Positions 12,201 to 24,091 are shown, numbered from the stretch's first letter. The stretch is 64,000 bases of DNA from Annona cherimola (GCA_030490835.1 CM059975.1:9057579-9121578); one strand, 5' to 3'. Numbers and translations are program-made. Notes: generated from the sequence alone by a model not told the origin.

Positions 12201-14691
12201 AGCATAGATGAAGCAAGATTGATGCTGACATTATCCGCATCACTGCTGCTCGACCAACTTGATTCCAGCTTCTTCTTTGTAACAGCAGCTGAACCATTCT
12301 TGGCACCAACTACTAGCAACTTCTTGGAGGAAATAAGAACCTCAGCATCAGCTTCCTGAGGAAATGCGCATGGTGAGTGTTCTTATTGCTACCAAAAAAA
12401 TTCACCCAAATATGCATGCTGAAGAAAAAACATGAACTGATTCCACCACTTGACAGAAAAGTCATAAAACTAGGATAATTTTGTTCAGTATCTTTTTTAA
12501 AAGTAAACTATAGGGTTCCTTAGACGTTTGTAATGCATGGTAGTTCCAATGCATCATTAACAAACAAGTACAAGAATTGTGAACTCATTTCTTCCACATC
12601 CAAGTCACTTTCCAAGCCACTACTATCATAATTTTTTTGGTTGCAAAGGTTAAATTTTGGTTGCTAAATAAAAATTTGGTTGTCGATATTTGTGGCATAT
12701 GCTATACAGAATTTTTTTCTGAAAAAGATATGCAGTACAGAATTTGTTTGCCAATAACTTGTCTTTTGTGTTTAGGCGATCAAATTTTGATTTGATGGTA
12801 AAAGAAATAATCATAGGCAAAGGATGTTTGCTAGGCCAAAGTTATTACCAGCCAATGTTGGAGTTAGTTCCCATTGATCCTCATCAGGTTGCACATACTG
12901 AAGACATACTTTCTTTAGTTAATAAACAATTTTTGGATAATAAAAGTTGCCAAAAAGGAAACTTCTCATAGTGAAGGGTTTCATTTCCTAGTTGTGATTC
13001 GATTTTTTAAAGACATTAGTTGTTATTTTTTTACACAAAACGATAACGTGAGATCTATGAAAAAGATAATCAAGTCAACACACCCAAGTAAGCAATGTGC
13101 ATGTGAGATCTATGTAATGGAATGGCCATAGGGCACTTGTAGGGGTGCAATTAGAGTCATTCGGGTTCAGTTCGAGGTCAATCCAAACCCAAACCCAAAC
13201 CCAAGGTATAACATGCGACCCATAATTCTAAAACCTCGACCTTAACATTATTTCAATAAGTCAAGTTTAGGATAGATTAGGATTGAATTCCAGTGGTAAT
13301 TCGGGTGAGAATTTAGGAAAATTTTGAGTTGAAATTTGGGTCATCTTCATTAATATAATTCAAATGTAAAAATATAAAGATTATATTATTAATTTCAAAT
13401 TATATGTGATAGACGTAAAATATTTTACTATTTTCGAAATAATTAACTTGGATGATATAATAAAAACTTAGAAAAATATATATTAAAGCTACAAGTGTCA
13501 TGCATGATCTTTTATAATAAATATTACATTCAAGTTGGGCTTCTATCAACCCAAACCCAACCTAATTTCAGTTTGGATAGGGCTTAAACCCAAATTTCCA
13601 AATATCGAATCCTAACCCTAAAAAAGTGATAGGTTGGGTCATGCAAGTTCAGGCCGACCCAACCCAGATTGTACCCGTGGGCACTTGTATAAATGTAAAC
13701 GATCAAGAATGATGTAAGGCAGCCAAGATAATACCAATTGATGTGGAATAGCTTAACAATCTCCCCCTTCACAGATTAGGCCTTGTCAACCCTCAAAAAG
13801 TAGCCTAAGTCGCTCATTAACTCACATCAAACTGCTTCCACAACCAATGTGGGATAACGGGCAAAGGTTAAAAGCACAAGAAAGCAATGTTTTTTCGCTT
13901 ACCTCATCGAAGGAGGGTTCCTCACTGCGGGATTGGATCACAGAGACTTTTGTGGGCTTTTTCTTCTTTTTAGGTGGCCTTTTAACCTAACAAAGAACAT
14001 AATTTAAGATAAAATGCATAAAAGAAACTATAATCTAGTATTTAAACAAACCCATTCTAAACATGCAATTATATAATTACATAAAATGTTTTTGCACCAA
14101 CATGCCATGTATAGTGGCATGGATTCGTGGAGAGAAGGTAAAAAAAAAAAAAAAAAACATCTAAAAGAAGCGAGAGAAATTATAAAACGCAAACCTCTTC
14201 ATCCGACTCGGAAGATGATAAGATGATAGTTTCAAGCTTCTCCTTTGACACACTCTCATTCGCTTCCCCTGCTTCTTTCGTTGCCTTCTTATCAGTAGAT
14301 TGTTTCTCAACAGCATCGTTTTGTTGCCGCTTTACTTCAAAATAATAAAGCACTTGATTAGGTAGGAAAATTGCAGTGAAATTGGTCTCACAGAAACATT
14401 TTCTTATAACATCTACACGTGTAAATACAAGTTCATGTCCGGAAACACAGCAGGAAATAGAGTCCTAACCCTTTCGAGTTGCAGCAACCTGTTTCAGACG
14501 TTGCCTGTCAGCTAATACACCCTGCATGCATTGAAGTAGAAAATCAGATTTTTTTTTTTTTTAAAAAAAAAAAAACATAAAACCGCAGAAACCCAGAAAT
14601 CTCCCCCACCAAAATATAAGGCAATAAGAAAATTAAAAAGAGATTCCTTTACCAGTACCTCTGTGTTGGACTCCTTCCTCCATCTACCCAT
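7775..14691 (-). CDS. Acidic-repeat + plant transposon-domain gene
   Basis: Multi-exon model on the minus strand. Exons I can support by frame and GT-AG sites: 14691-14659 (begins MGRWRKESNTE), 14521-14470, 14334-14195, 13986-13903, 12355-12230, 12130-12014, probably 9920-9819, then 9679-9587 and the terminal exon 9238-7775. Joined, these give about 736 aa. The 5' exons encode alternating Lys-rich and Ser/Asp/Glu-rich segments (LSSSESDEE, PPKKKKKPTK, SSESEDE, EYSEESEDEH), in the style of the acidic N-terminus of plant nucleolins. The last exon carries the transposon-protein domain. Apart from exons 2 and 3, the internal exons begin and end in phase 0. Introns hold a hAT-like element (13140-13679) and a Mutator-like MITE (10729-11206). 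The function is unknown. It could be a host gene, a captured-gene transposon or a decaying transposon gene. Exon content between 9.6 and 12 kb is uncertain. Confidence 0.5.
10729..11206. mobile_element. Mutator-like MITE in intron, 9-bp TSD
   Basis: Flanked by perfect 9-bp direct repeats GAAAATAAC (10720-10728 and 11207-11215). The terminal inverted repeats extend about 115 bp: AGGAAATTTGCGCCATAAAC on the left, and the complement of the right end reads GGGGAATTTGCATCGTAAAT. Shared inner blocks include TAACTTTGC, GCATATTAG and GCGAAGTTTT. No transposase. Removing it rejoins a duplicated exon segment of the surrounding minus-strand gene (compare 11943-12075). Confidence 0.92.
11216..11480 (-). 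pseudogene. Degenerate duplicate exons of acidic-repeat gene
   Basis: Read on the minus strand, 11345-11216 matches exon 12130-12014 (shared string AAGAAACATGA followed by an acidic stretch), but it carries in-frame stops straight after KKHD. At 11450-11345 there is a second degenerate copy, related to the block near 10125-10020 (a GGTGAG start, GATGAC, then AAAGTTGAAAGTTCTG), with a TAG after CSDDN. These look like tandem exon duplicates that have decayed and would have to be skipped in a functional transcript. Confidence 0.55.
13140..13679. mobile_element. hAT-like non-autonomous element, 8-bp TSD
   Basis: Direct repeats GGCACTTG at 13132-13139 and 13680-13687 bound a 540-bp segment that starts TAGGGGTGCAATTAG and ends CAGATTGTACCCGTG. 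The reverse complement of the end (CACGGGTACAATCTG) is an imperfect terminal inverted repeat of the start. Subterminal regions are full of AACCCAAACCC / GGTTGGGT repeats. Eight-base duplications and such ends fit the hAT superfamily. No transposase is present. It lies in an intron of the acidic-repeat gene. Confidence 0.85.
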
Positions 14692-15439
14692 GTTGTCGAA
14701 AGTGATATTTGCTACGTGGACTGAAAACTCTGTCAGATATCTGCACTCAACTGTCAGGCCAAAGGACTATCCAGTGAAATAGTAGCAAAAGCAGAACCAA
14801 TTCTCCTCGTGATTCAGGGACATTGACCTGCAGTTAGCTGCATTCTAATTCCATGCAGCCCCACCAGAGCTGATGGTAACGCAACAAGCGTAGGATATGC
14901 AAAAACACTTTTTTTCCTATGAAGAAGAGCAAGGGGCAGAAATTCTCTAACAGCAGGCTCTAATAGAATAACATTCCTGATCACGAGCAGAATTCAACGG
15001 CAGTCGTTTTGCCTAAGATACGAAAAACCCCGATCAACAACAACAGGGACTTTCGCCTTACAGTTGGACCAAAAGGAGAAAGAAAAGGAGAAAGAAAAGG
15101 AGAAGGAGAAGGAGAGAAAAATAACAGAAATTTATCGTGTCGCGGATCAGCGGAGGAGAGCGAGAGAACGTTTCACCTCGGAAATAGAGAGGATCAAGAG
15201 CAGCAGCCGTGAAAATGCACCGCTCGAAGCCTCGAACAGAGATTAGTAGGCTCTCGGACTGAGAAGAGAAGGTGGCTGGCTGTCTTTTCGTCTGCCTCTG
15301 ACGGCATGCACCCAGTTGGAAAAAGGTGGAAGAACGTAAATGGCTTCAAGAACGAGGAAGTAAGGAACTGAGAAAGCATGTGGGACATTAAAAAAAAAAA
15401 AAAAAACAACGAACGAGAAGCAATAAAGCATGAGACTAA
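14692..15439. other. 5' flank of the minus-strand acidic-repeat gene
   Basis: Upstream of the ATG at 14691 on the minus strand. Contains a GA-rich microsatellite (about 15070-15122, GAAAGAAAAGGA units) and moderately GC-rich sequence consistent with a promoter and 5' UTR. No convincing TATA box was placed. The short open frames on both strands at 15009-15431 look incidental to the purine tract. Confidence 0.5.
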
Positions 15440-15720
15440 GGGTGTGTCTTTGAACGAAGAAAAAATGTCAATTCAAAATTTTTCGATTTAAAATTTTTCA
15501 TTCTTAATAATTATAATATTTTTTAATTATTTTTTCATATTTTTCCATACAACTAACCTACTTTTCAATTATTTCTACACAACTACTCACACAATTAACT
15601 CATCTATTTTAACTTTATCATCTTTACTCCTCATTATTACCACTATCATATCACATCATTTGACAATTTTTATTCTTTAAAACTTTTCATCAAAAGTTTT
15701 ATCAATTCCCAAACACACCC
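15440..15720. mobile_element. Tourist-like MITE, TAA target duplication
   Basis: A 281-bp element starting GGGTGTGTCTTTGAACG and ending TTCCCAAACACACCC, flanked on both sides by TAA (15437-15439 and 15721-15723). Three-base TAA/TTA duplications and GGGTGTGTTTGG termini fit PIF/Harbinger-derived (Tourist-like) MITEs. It has exactly the same length as the copy at 44755-45035. Confidence 0.9.
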
Positions 15721-15723
15721 TAA

Positions 15724-18700
15724 ATGTATCTCGCGTGTGTTATCTGAGATCATTTAAGCCGTTTATTTTGGAATGTTTCGTGGATAAATTGAGATCTTGT
15801 TAGTGGATTCCGTATATGATAGATAGAATCTCGTTCTTCTTTAAACTTGATTATAATAATGGACGCAAACAATAATTTAAAAAAAAAAAAAGACAAGAAA
15901 AAGAGTCCATTTCTGTACTTATTCCATGACCCCTTGCAAAACACTCGTGAGCATCTTATATTTTGACCTTACAATAGCAGCCTTGACTTTTTACCATGGA
16001 CAGTCAAAGGACTATTGTAATCTCCTTCAGTTTATTTTCTTGCTAAAGATTAATATTATGGTCGCCGACCAACTGATGCGAGGCATCGTGGGCGTCGGCT
16101 TGCTTGGGTCAGTTTCAAACTAATACAATTCTGAGGAGGAATATGTATTTGGGATTAGAATGTAATAATGTATATTGAAAATAAATAAAATTGTATTAAA
16201 AATATAAAAAGCTATCTTAGAAACCATGATACAGATTCAATTCGATAATCTTATATAATTTGGAACATTTCCTTAACCTCGCAGTCAGATTTTCATTCCA
16301 AAGTAGAAGCTATGGTGTCTCATGTAATGATGATTTGGTCTTTCCTTTGTTAATGATAAAAAAATTGTAACGATTCTTGAAATTAATTTACACATGTATA
16401 TTAACAAATATGACTTGTACACATATTTGATTTACATGAAATATAATCTCATAGTTAAATAAATTATTTTAAGTATAATAAATGAACTGAATTTTGTTGA
16501 GTAACCCAAAAAAAGGCTTTTCTTACATGAAACTCCTCTTCAATAAATTTTTTTATTATCTTAATGCTCAATTGAAAATTTATTTTATTTATTGTGTTAA
16601 CAGTACTTATATTATCATGAAAACTCTAAAATTCTTTTATTTATCTTAGTATTAATGTGCGTAGACCCATTTACAAATGTATAAAATTAACTTTATAAAA
16701 TAATTTAATATTAAATATCGATTTTAAAATTTTATTTTCAACATTTAAATCGTCTAAAAAATCATAATGTTTCTAATTCTGCATAAATAGAAAAGATATT
16801 ATGTAGCAAAGAAGTTTTATAGAACCAAAGCAGCTTTTCTTCATCTATACAAAATTACAAACGTTATATCAAATTAAATTATATAAGAGTATTTCCTTAT
16901 CTATGATATTGATAATTTAGATTTAGGTTCCATGTGATAACAAGAAAAAGGTAAAAAAAATTCTCATTTTATATTTGTTATTTATTATTAGGCATCATTT
17001 TACTTTTTAAGAATTTTTTCCAATATTATTTTTCTCTCATCATCATTGACTATGTTTATGGCTGGAATGAGCATAAGATGGGATGGGATCTTATATCTTC
17101 GCAAACCTCACACACTCGGAGAGATTTTTTCTATAAATACTTCCGAACATTCTGAAAGGATATCTACAAATACCTCTACATTAAGGAGGATAAATAACTT
17201 CCACACACTATCGCGGGCCAGAAGAGTCGAACCAGCCCTCACACTTTGGAGGGATTTTTTCTATAAATACTGCCACACACTCCGAGAGGATGCATAACAA
17301 AAGAGTGAAGACTTTTGATGGATTTTATTGTTTCAGATTTTTGTATCTTCAAATGAGATATATACTCTCGTTGCTTTTATAAATCTCTTATTCTTTGTAA
17401 ATATTTTCCAACCTGATACAATTTTTGGTTTGACATAGTGCGTATTGTCTTGCATGCACGATTTCTTGTTCATTTATGCGCTAATCCTTTCTATTTCATC
17501 TTGATGTACAACTTTCTCTATGTTACATTTGTTTATCTTACAATATTTTTATTCATTTCGTTAACGATAAAAAGGAGATAATTATTTAACGTATCCAACC
17601 ATTTGAATATCGAATCGGCATATTACCTAAAAACAGTTTTATGTAACCCCATTCATTTTGTCCACATTAACGTTTGATGAAAAATTTATTTCATTAATTG
17701 TATTTTGGTCGATAGATCAAGTTTTATGTATATCAAAGATGTTCATAAGCCACATTTACTTAAAAAATATATTCATGTTTAAATTAATGAAAATACTAAA
17801 AACCATTGGCATATTCATTTTGAATGTGACAATACTTTAGAAGTTCATTTATTCATGCAATAATGATATTCGAGACAGTTTAAATACTAAAAACCAATAT
17901 TCACATCATCTTATTACTTTCATGTTGGTCGTTTGTAGGTCGATCTCATGTATAATAATATTAGTTAAATGATAATTTTTTATGACAATATAAATAATGC
18001 TATATGCAATGAATAAAATGAATTTCTCATTAATTATCAGAATGAGAAAAATGAGAGGAATTACATCGAAATAGGTTTCATATAAGCATGACTCTTGAAT
18101 ATTTATTTATTGATTACCTCGTTTTGGAAGTATGATGAAAGGGAAAGAACATGTTTTGTATCCATGATAAAGAGGAAGAGTGAGAGATAGGTGCAGAGGA
18201 AATAACAAAGGGAGCAAAAATTTGGCTTCCAATCAAGGGCCGGTGAAGAGGTGAAGAGGTTCATGCATGGCTTCAAAAGAGAGTTTTGTTATATATGTGG
18301 TCCTTGTGTTCGTCTGTAAGCAGTTTGGTTGGGGTTTGAATATGTGAGAATGGGTGTCAGATTTGTCACTTAGTTTACGGATTGGATTTAGAATTTAGAT
18401 CTTTAGTTAGGGCCTGTTTACCTATGCGTTTTCTGCGTGCGTTAATATTTTTGAAAATTTTGAGTGTGTTTAGCCTAGAACGAAAATTGCAACCTTTGGT
18501 AGAAAATGTTTAACAATAGTATGGGGAAAGCATTCAGTTGATGCTTTCCACTAAAGTATGGGCGGTGCAGTTTTGTTGTGCATAATAGTATATGAAAACA
18601 ATTTGACGCTTGTAGCATGGTCTTAGCAAATTGAGTGGTGCAATGTGTGTGCATGACATAAGTTGCATGCATGAGTGGCTGGCAATTGATGGTATTAGAT

Positions 18701-19240
18701 TGAGGCAGATGGTTCGGGTGGATATGGAGTTCTCGAATGGGCCAAGGCCTGGTATGTATTGGATTGAGGTAACCAGTCCATGTGGGTTTCTTTTACCAGG
18801 AAGTATGGTTTTATTTGTTGGTCTTGAGTTTCAGAAATGGATTTGGAGTGAGTTCTGTGCCTAAAATGTAGCTATGCTTGCTAATAATCACTGCGGAAAA
18901 ATACAATGTGAAAGTTAACCAATGAGGGTTTTGTTCTTATGTGGCTGGTTGCATGTGAGTTTTCTTTTAATTTTTCTAAATATATGGGCTTCACCTATGT
19001 CTTCTTTCTTGGAAACTTATACAATTTCTTGAATTTATTTAATATTTCATTTAAATTTCTTAAAATAGATGTTTGAGAGCATATATCCACTTTAATATCT
19101 CTTTTCAAAAAAAAAAAATCAAATAAATTTTGGGGAATTGTCAAATTTCACTTAGATACTAAAGAAAAAAAAAATAAAAAATAAATATTTTCTAATCTGC
19201 CATCGTGTGAGGCAGCGCGCTGCCAGCCACATAACAACAG
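15724..19240. other. Intergenic, AT-rich
   Basis: No gene recognised. An imperfect direct repeat lies at about 17108-17290: the phrase GGATTTTTTCTATAAATAC occurs near 17240, with a close variant (GAGATTTTTTCTATAAATAC) near 17120, each after CACAC(T)C. About 18180-18860 is less AT-rich. Its longest open frame (18631-18864, plus strand) has no recognisable domain. Confidence 0.5.
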
Positions 19241-19243
19241 GAT

Positions 19244-21882
19244 TCAAAGATATTCACAGGACATAAACTTTGTTATGTCTTTTATGCCTAGGAGCAAATG
19301 CGACGATACAAAATTTACGCCTACTGTACTAAACTTCAGGGAGGAATTCTCACTGGGAGTAAAGGTTTCACAATCATCCTCCGTTGGATTGGTTTGAGTT
19401 AGCAAGTAGTGCAGGTGCAAGTACACCCGTTCAACATCCCCACGTCTGGGCTCGGTTTTTAACCTCCATTGAAAAAAACGTCCGTTTGAATTTGATCTAA
19501 TTTGACCTGTAAGCTTTGAAGTTTGAACTTGGAACTTCGATGAGGCCTGGAACCCAGTGCGTCCGCATTTATCAAGTACATAGCATAAGGTAGACATCCA
19601 TTGTTTCTTTCTATTTCTCTGTTCTGACATGTGTTGTAACATGGAATTGACAAGCTCATATTGATTCTAAAAGATAACATAACGCATAAGAATGCATTCA
19701 TCCACGCTAACAGCGTTGTGGCCACCATTCCTAGGAAAAAGACAGTGAGTAACTACTTGATGTAGTAGTTTAAATTCTACACTATCAAATTCCTTGTTTG
19801 TGAAAAGTGTTCCTTTGGTTGCCAGAATTAAGTCACCAGTTAAGAAGTGGATAGCTTCAATTCTATCTATTGCACCTTCTTCTACCTCGGAAACATATGG
19901 TAGAGACATGATAGATGCAAACTCTTCAGCTGATAACGAAATTTCTACTCCTTCGAGAAAAGATGTGAACTGTCCTTCCTCCACTTTGGTAAGACGATAA
20001 TAAAATAGTTTCATCAATCCATCATATATCAACATCTTTTCACTTTGAAAATTGAAAAGCCCGAGTGCAGTTAACCTGTTGATAAACTCTCAAATTCTCC
20101 TCTCTCCAAGGAAGCAAAATCAACTGTTTCATCTCTCATTATACATTTGTGATAAAAAGTCCTTCATGAAATCAGCCTCTGCCTCGGTCGTTCTGAAGTT
20201 TTGGGAGCATTCAGCATCTGCAAACTCCGTGTCCTTGGATGGCACTGAAAATGCCTTCTTAGGGATTTCGTTCGCAAGTTTGGTTTCTGGGGTAGTTAAT
20301 GGTCTTAATTTCGGCATTGCAATTCTAACTCTCTGTCTTTGGGGTGTAAATGTAAGCTCTTCAAACACTCTACCAGTTCTCTGCCATGTTTTTAGCGGAT
20401 GAAGTATCATCCACTTTCCTGTTATCCTTTTTTTTCAAAGGATGCCTTGGGTTTAGATGATGAACCAACCCTTTTTCCGAGTTGAAAAGACTAATCAAGA
20501 AAACAATGGGAAGGTATTAGAATCGCAGGAATTGCATCCTCCAAGAACCAACTAAACCCACAAAACTGTGAGAAGGAAATCGATCATATCTCGTATGAAT
20601 GAAATCAACAACAAAACTGAAATCGCATGCACAACAACATTACAACAAGGATTTTACATTAGATGTGCATAAAACAATATAGAAAAGAGAAATCGAAATC
20701 CTGGTAACAACTGAAGAAGGGGACCTACGAAAACAGGGATTCTGATTAAGGGAGAAGGGAACAATAAGAATGGGAAGGATAAAAAAAATGAACGGAAATT
20801 CGACGCACAATCTTCTGTGTCGCCACAAGGAGAACAGAAAGAGACTTCTTTGGCTTTTAGAAGTTTGAAATGAGAACAGAGTAGAATTTGCAAAGGCATG
20901 CCATGCTTCATTCAAAGGTATCAGTTACACCCAAACTATTTTCCAATTTGAATTACTTTATCAATGAAGAGAGGTCTAATAAATATACGAGCTCACTGAT
21001 CTTCAGTATGGATGAATTCATTCATAATATCTTTAAAAAAAGATAAGGTTAAAAAATCTCCATAAGAAAGATAACTAAGTGCACATAAAATATACATCCA
21101 AAAAAAAAGCGTTCATAAAACAGAGCTTGAATCTGTGTGATCATGTTGTGGCAAAGGTTAAAATGATAAGTAAGCAATTATTTGCCGCTTACCTCATTGA
21201 AGGAGGATCCCTCACAGATGGATTGGATCACAGAGATTTTTGTGGGCCTTTTCTTCTTTTTAGGTGGCCTTTCAACCTGTGAAAGCACTAATTTAAGAAA
21301 AAATGCATAGAAGAAACTGCAATCTAGAATAACAAAATATTTTAGCATGACCATGTCTTGTATGGTTGCTAGGATTCATGGAGAGAAGGTAACTAAAACA
21401 TCTAAAATAAGCAAGAGAAATCATACAACGCAAACCTCTTCATCCAACTCAGAAGATGATAAGAAGACGGCTTCAAGCTTCTTCTTTAACACACTCTCAG
21501 TCGCTTCCCCTGCTTCTTTAGTTGTTTGTTTCTCAGTAGATTGTTTCTCAACAGCATCGTTTTGTTCCGCTTTACTTCAAAACAATAAATGGTTTATTCA
21601 GTGAGAAGATTTCAGTGAAATTGGTCTCACAGAAACCACGTGTGGATACACGTTAATGTCCAAAAACTCAGCAGCCAATAGTCCAAACCCTTCCGAGTTG
21701 CAGCAATCTTTTTCAGACCTAGCCTCCAACGACGGCCAGGTAATACACCCTGCATGTATTGCAGTAGAAAACAGTGTAAAGAACAAAACCTCAGAAACCC
21801 AGAAATCTTGCCATCAAAATAGAAGGATAAGAGATTCCTTTATCAGTACCTCTATGTTGGACTCCTTCCTCCGTCTATCCAT
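19244..21882 (-). pseudogene. Decayed duplicate of acidic-repeat/transposon-domain gene
   Basis: Counterparts of four 5' exons of the gene at 7.8-14.7 kb lie in the same order and strand: 21882-21850 (MDRRRKESNIE), 21749-21689 (9 bases longer), 21574-21436 and 21276-21193. The third has 139 nt instead of 140. One missing base (TGTTCCGC versus TGTTGCCGC on the plus strand) shifts the frame and leads to an early stop. Further downstream, at 20410-19250, fragments of the transposon-protein domain appear in different frames: LMKLFYYRL, FLEGVEISLSAEEF, LLHQVVTHCLFPR, and, after a further shift, LPYAMYLINAD. At least three frame breaks are visible, and the domain is much more diverged than the 5' exons. 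I infer an old copy or partial gene conversion followed by pseudogenisation. No functional product is expected. Confidence 0.75.
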
Positions 21883-21974
21883 ATTGTCGCGAGTGATTTT
21901 TGGTGCCTGGAATAGCAACGAAAGCCCAACCAATTCTCCTTGTGATCCAGGCGCATTGACCTGCAGTTAGCCAT

Positions 21975-22205
21975 TTTTTTTTTTCATTTTTTGCATGTGG
22001 GCCTAAGTAAGGCCTTTTCCCTGCTCAAAGTTTATATTTTATTTCGTTTAATTTTATTTGAATTTTAAAATAAAAAATCAAGCATAGACATGAAAAATGC
22101 TTATTTTTTATTTTTAAAATTCAAAAACATCAAATAAAATTTAAAATATATAAAATTTTATGTACAAAAGGATTTTACTTGGGCCCATATATCAATGAAA
22201 AATAA
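21975..22205. mobile_element. Foldback MITE, about 90-bp inverted repeats
   Basis: Left arm contains TGGGCCTAAGTAAGGCCTTTT, then TTTATTTGAATTTTAAAATAAAAA. The right arm carries the inverse (TTTTTATTTTTAAAATTCAAA, then AAAAGGATTTTACTTGGGCCCA). The short central spacer reads around AGACATGAAAA. The target duplication is not resolved and the superfamily is not assigned. Confidence 0.65.
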
Positions 22206-22710
22206 AATTAGGAGAAAGCATTTAGCTCCAGCTTGAATTATGACTCTTGGGTATGATGTGAAAGTTATCTAATTATTTTACTTTTTTATTATTACTTTTG
22301 CATTTCAGTATTTTTCGCGTATTTCGATATAACTCTATTGTTTATTTGTATATTATCTTTTCACCCTTTTTCGCATATTTCCATATAACTCTCTTATTTA
22401 TTTGTATATTATCTTTTTCCTCTTAATTATTACATTACAAACAAATTTTCTTAAATGACGCATTAATTTTGGTTGAATACAACATGAATTTAGTTGCAAA
22501 TAAGTAAATGTAGAAAACGAACTTGTTACATATATGGGTTATACCATATGTATAAATGCTGCCATTTTTAAAAAAAGTGCTACGTATGATGTTGTATATA
22601 GTCAGCGGGGGTATTTTTGGTGAAATGTTGTGGCATAATTGAAAATTCAAGGCTTGCACGACTAGTCGATCAAATTGAAATGCGGTTTTAACTGGGGGGG
22701 GTACTGATTT

Positions 22711-24091
22711 AATGCTCTTAGGTGCATTTAACTTTAGTGTACCGTACAAATTTTAAAAAAAAACTTGAGTGCACCACGGTGCATAACTTTTTAAAAAAAA
22801 ATTTTAAAAATTTATATGTGAGTCCAAAGAAGAATATATGTCCCATTATTTTTTATATTTTCAGTTATTTTTAATATTTAGCTTTTTAATTTTTAAAATT
22901 TAAAATATAAATATAAAAACTATATATGTGTGATATTCATGTTTGGGCTAGTGTTATCAGGACCAGACCGGACCGACTGATTGGACCGGTCTGACCAGGA
23001 ACCAGTCCTGGTTCCGGTTCAATTAATCTGGTTTCAATTCAATCAATTAAACCTCTCGAATCGGCCAAACCGCAGTGGAACTGATATTAACGTTTGAACC
23101 TGGTTCAGCCAATTCAACCATATAAAAAAAATCAAAAACCAGCTTCCCACTTTCTAACCCGATTTTATTATATTCCCCTAATTCCTCAAATCAATTTCCG
23201 TCCCGCCATCCTGCCAGTAGAAGAATGTTTGGGAATTTCCCAAATATATTTGCATCCCGCCAGAAGAAGATTGCGTAGGAATTTTTTAATTTTTATTTGA
23301 TTCGTTCTTTTGATGTAATTCGTAAACTATAAATTGTCTCTATAGGCAAGCAAATAAAATGTCAAAAAATTATAAATAAAATAAATAATTTAGATATTTG
23401 ATGAGATGATGCGTTTATAGACTTTTAAACTTTTGTCTTTGATGAGAATGATGTTTCTGTAGGCTTTTAAAATTTCATATTTGAAAAGAAAGATTTGTTT
23501 GTAGACTTTTAAATTTTCATTTTTGTTGAGCACATGAATTTTTCTTAATTCTTATATTATTACGAATTATTTTTTTAGGGTGAATATTATAATGAATTAT
23601 TTAATTTTTCAATCCTTTAACAATTATTGATTTATTTTTTTCTTATTGTGTTGAATATGTTTGTAGAAGTATAATTCCAAAACATACCAAGATAAATAAG
23701 GAGGATTCAAGAGCCAAGCATCAACTTTAACGCTTATTACATATTTCAGGTTAGTTAATATAATTAATTTTTTTAACATTCATGCTTGAAGATTTTTGAA
23801 ACTTTTTTCTATTTATATTTTCCTACATATTTTGTTGTGTTGGTTAAAATCTAATATATAAAATTGGGATTTATAAATATATAATTAATTAAAAATAATT
23901 AACATTTATGACATCTTAAATATGTCATGCTGAAGTCATCGGTTCAAGCCGGTTTGCTTAACCAGTCGAACTAGACCAGTTCTTTCACCGGTTCGGTTTT
24001 AATAACATTGGTTTGAGCTGCATAAATGTATAAAAAAAATTAAAAAATTAAAAAAAAATTTGGAGTACACCTGGTGCACTAAGAACACTCA
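22711..24091. mobile_element. Outer MITE interrupted by a second element
   Basis: The ends AATGCTCTTAGGTGCATTTA (left) and the complement of the right end, AGTGTTCTTAGTGCACC, are related inverted repeats. A second GAGTGCACCACGGTGCA-like block lies just inside the left end, matching the right end's GGAGTACACCTGGTGCACT. The flanks TACTGATTT and ACTGGATTT may be a diverged 9-bp target duplication. The interior is split by the 22950-24010 element. Confidence 0.55.
22950..24010. mobile_element. CCGG/GGTTC-rich TIR element, nested
   Basis: A 1061-bp element. Left end AGTGTTATCAGGACC, followed by AGACCGGACCG; right end complement CAATGTTATTAAAACC, followed by GAACCGG. Flanks are GTTTGGGCT (22941-22949) and GTTTGAGCT (24011-24019), a 9-bp target duplication with one mismatch, as expected for Mutator-like elements. 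The interior is AT-rich without a transposase. It is inserted into the element at 22711-24091. Confidence 0.75.

Noticed and set aside
11937..12359. 140-codon plus-strand frame
   Set aside because: It is antisense to acidic-repeat exons whose sense frame has good splice sites and a repeated paralogue.
13605..13620. Telomere-like CCTAACCCTAA string
   Set aside because: Only one and a half units, inside the AACCC-rich subterminal part of a hAT-like element.
22435..22749. 104-codon minus-strand frame
   Set aside because: AT-rich, overlaps the end of a MITE, no domain or splice context.
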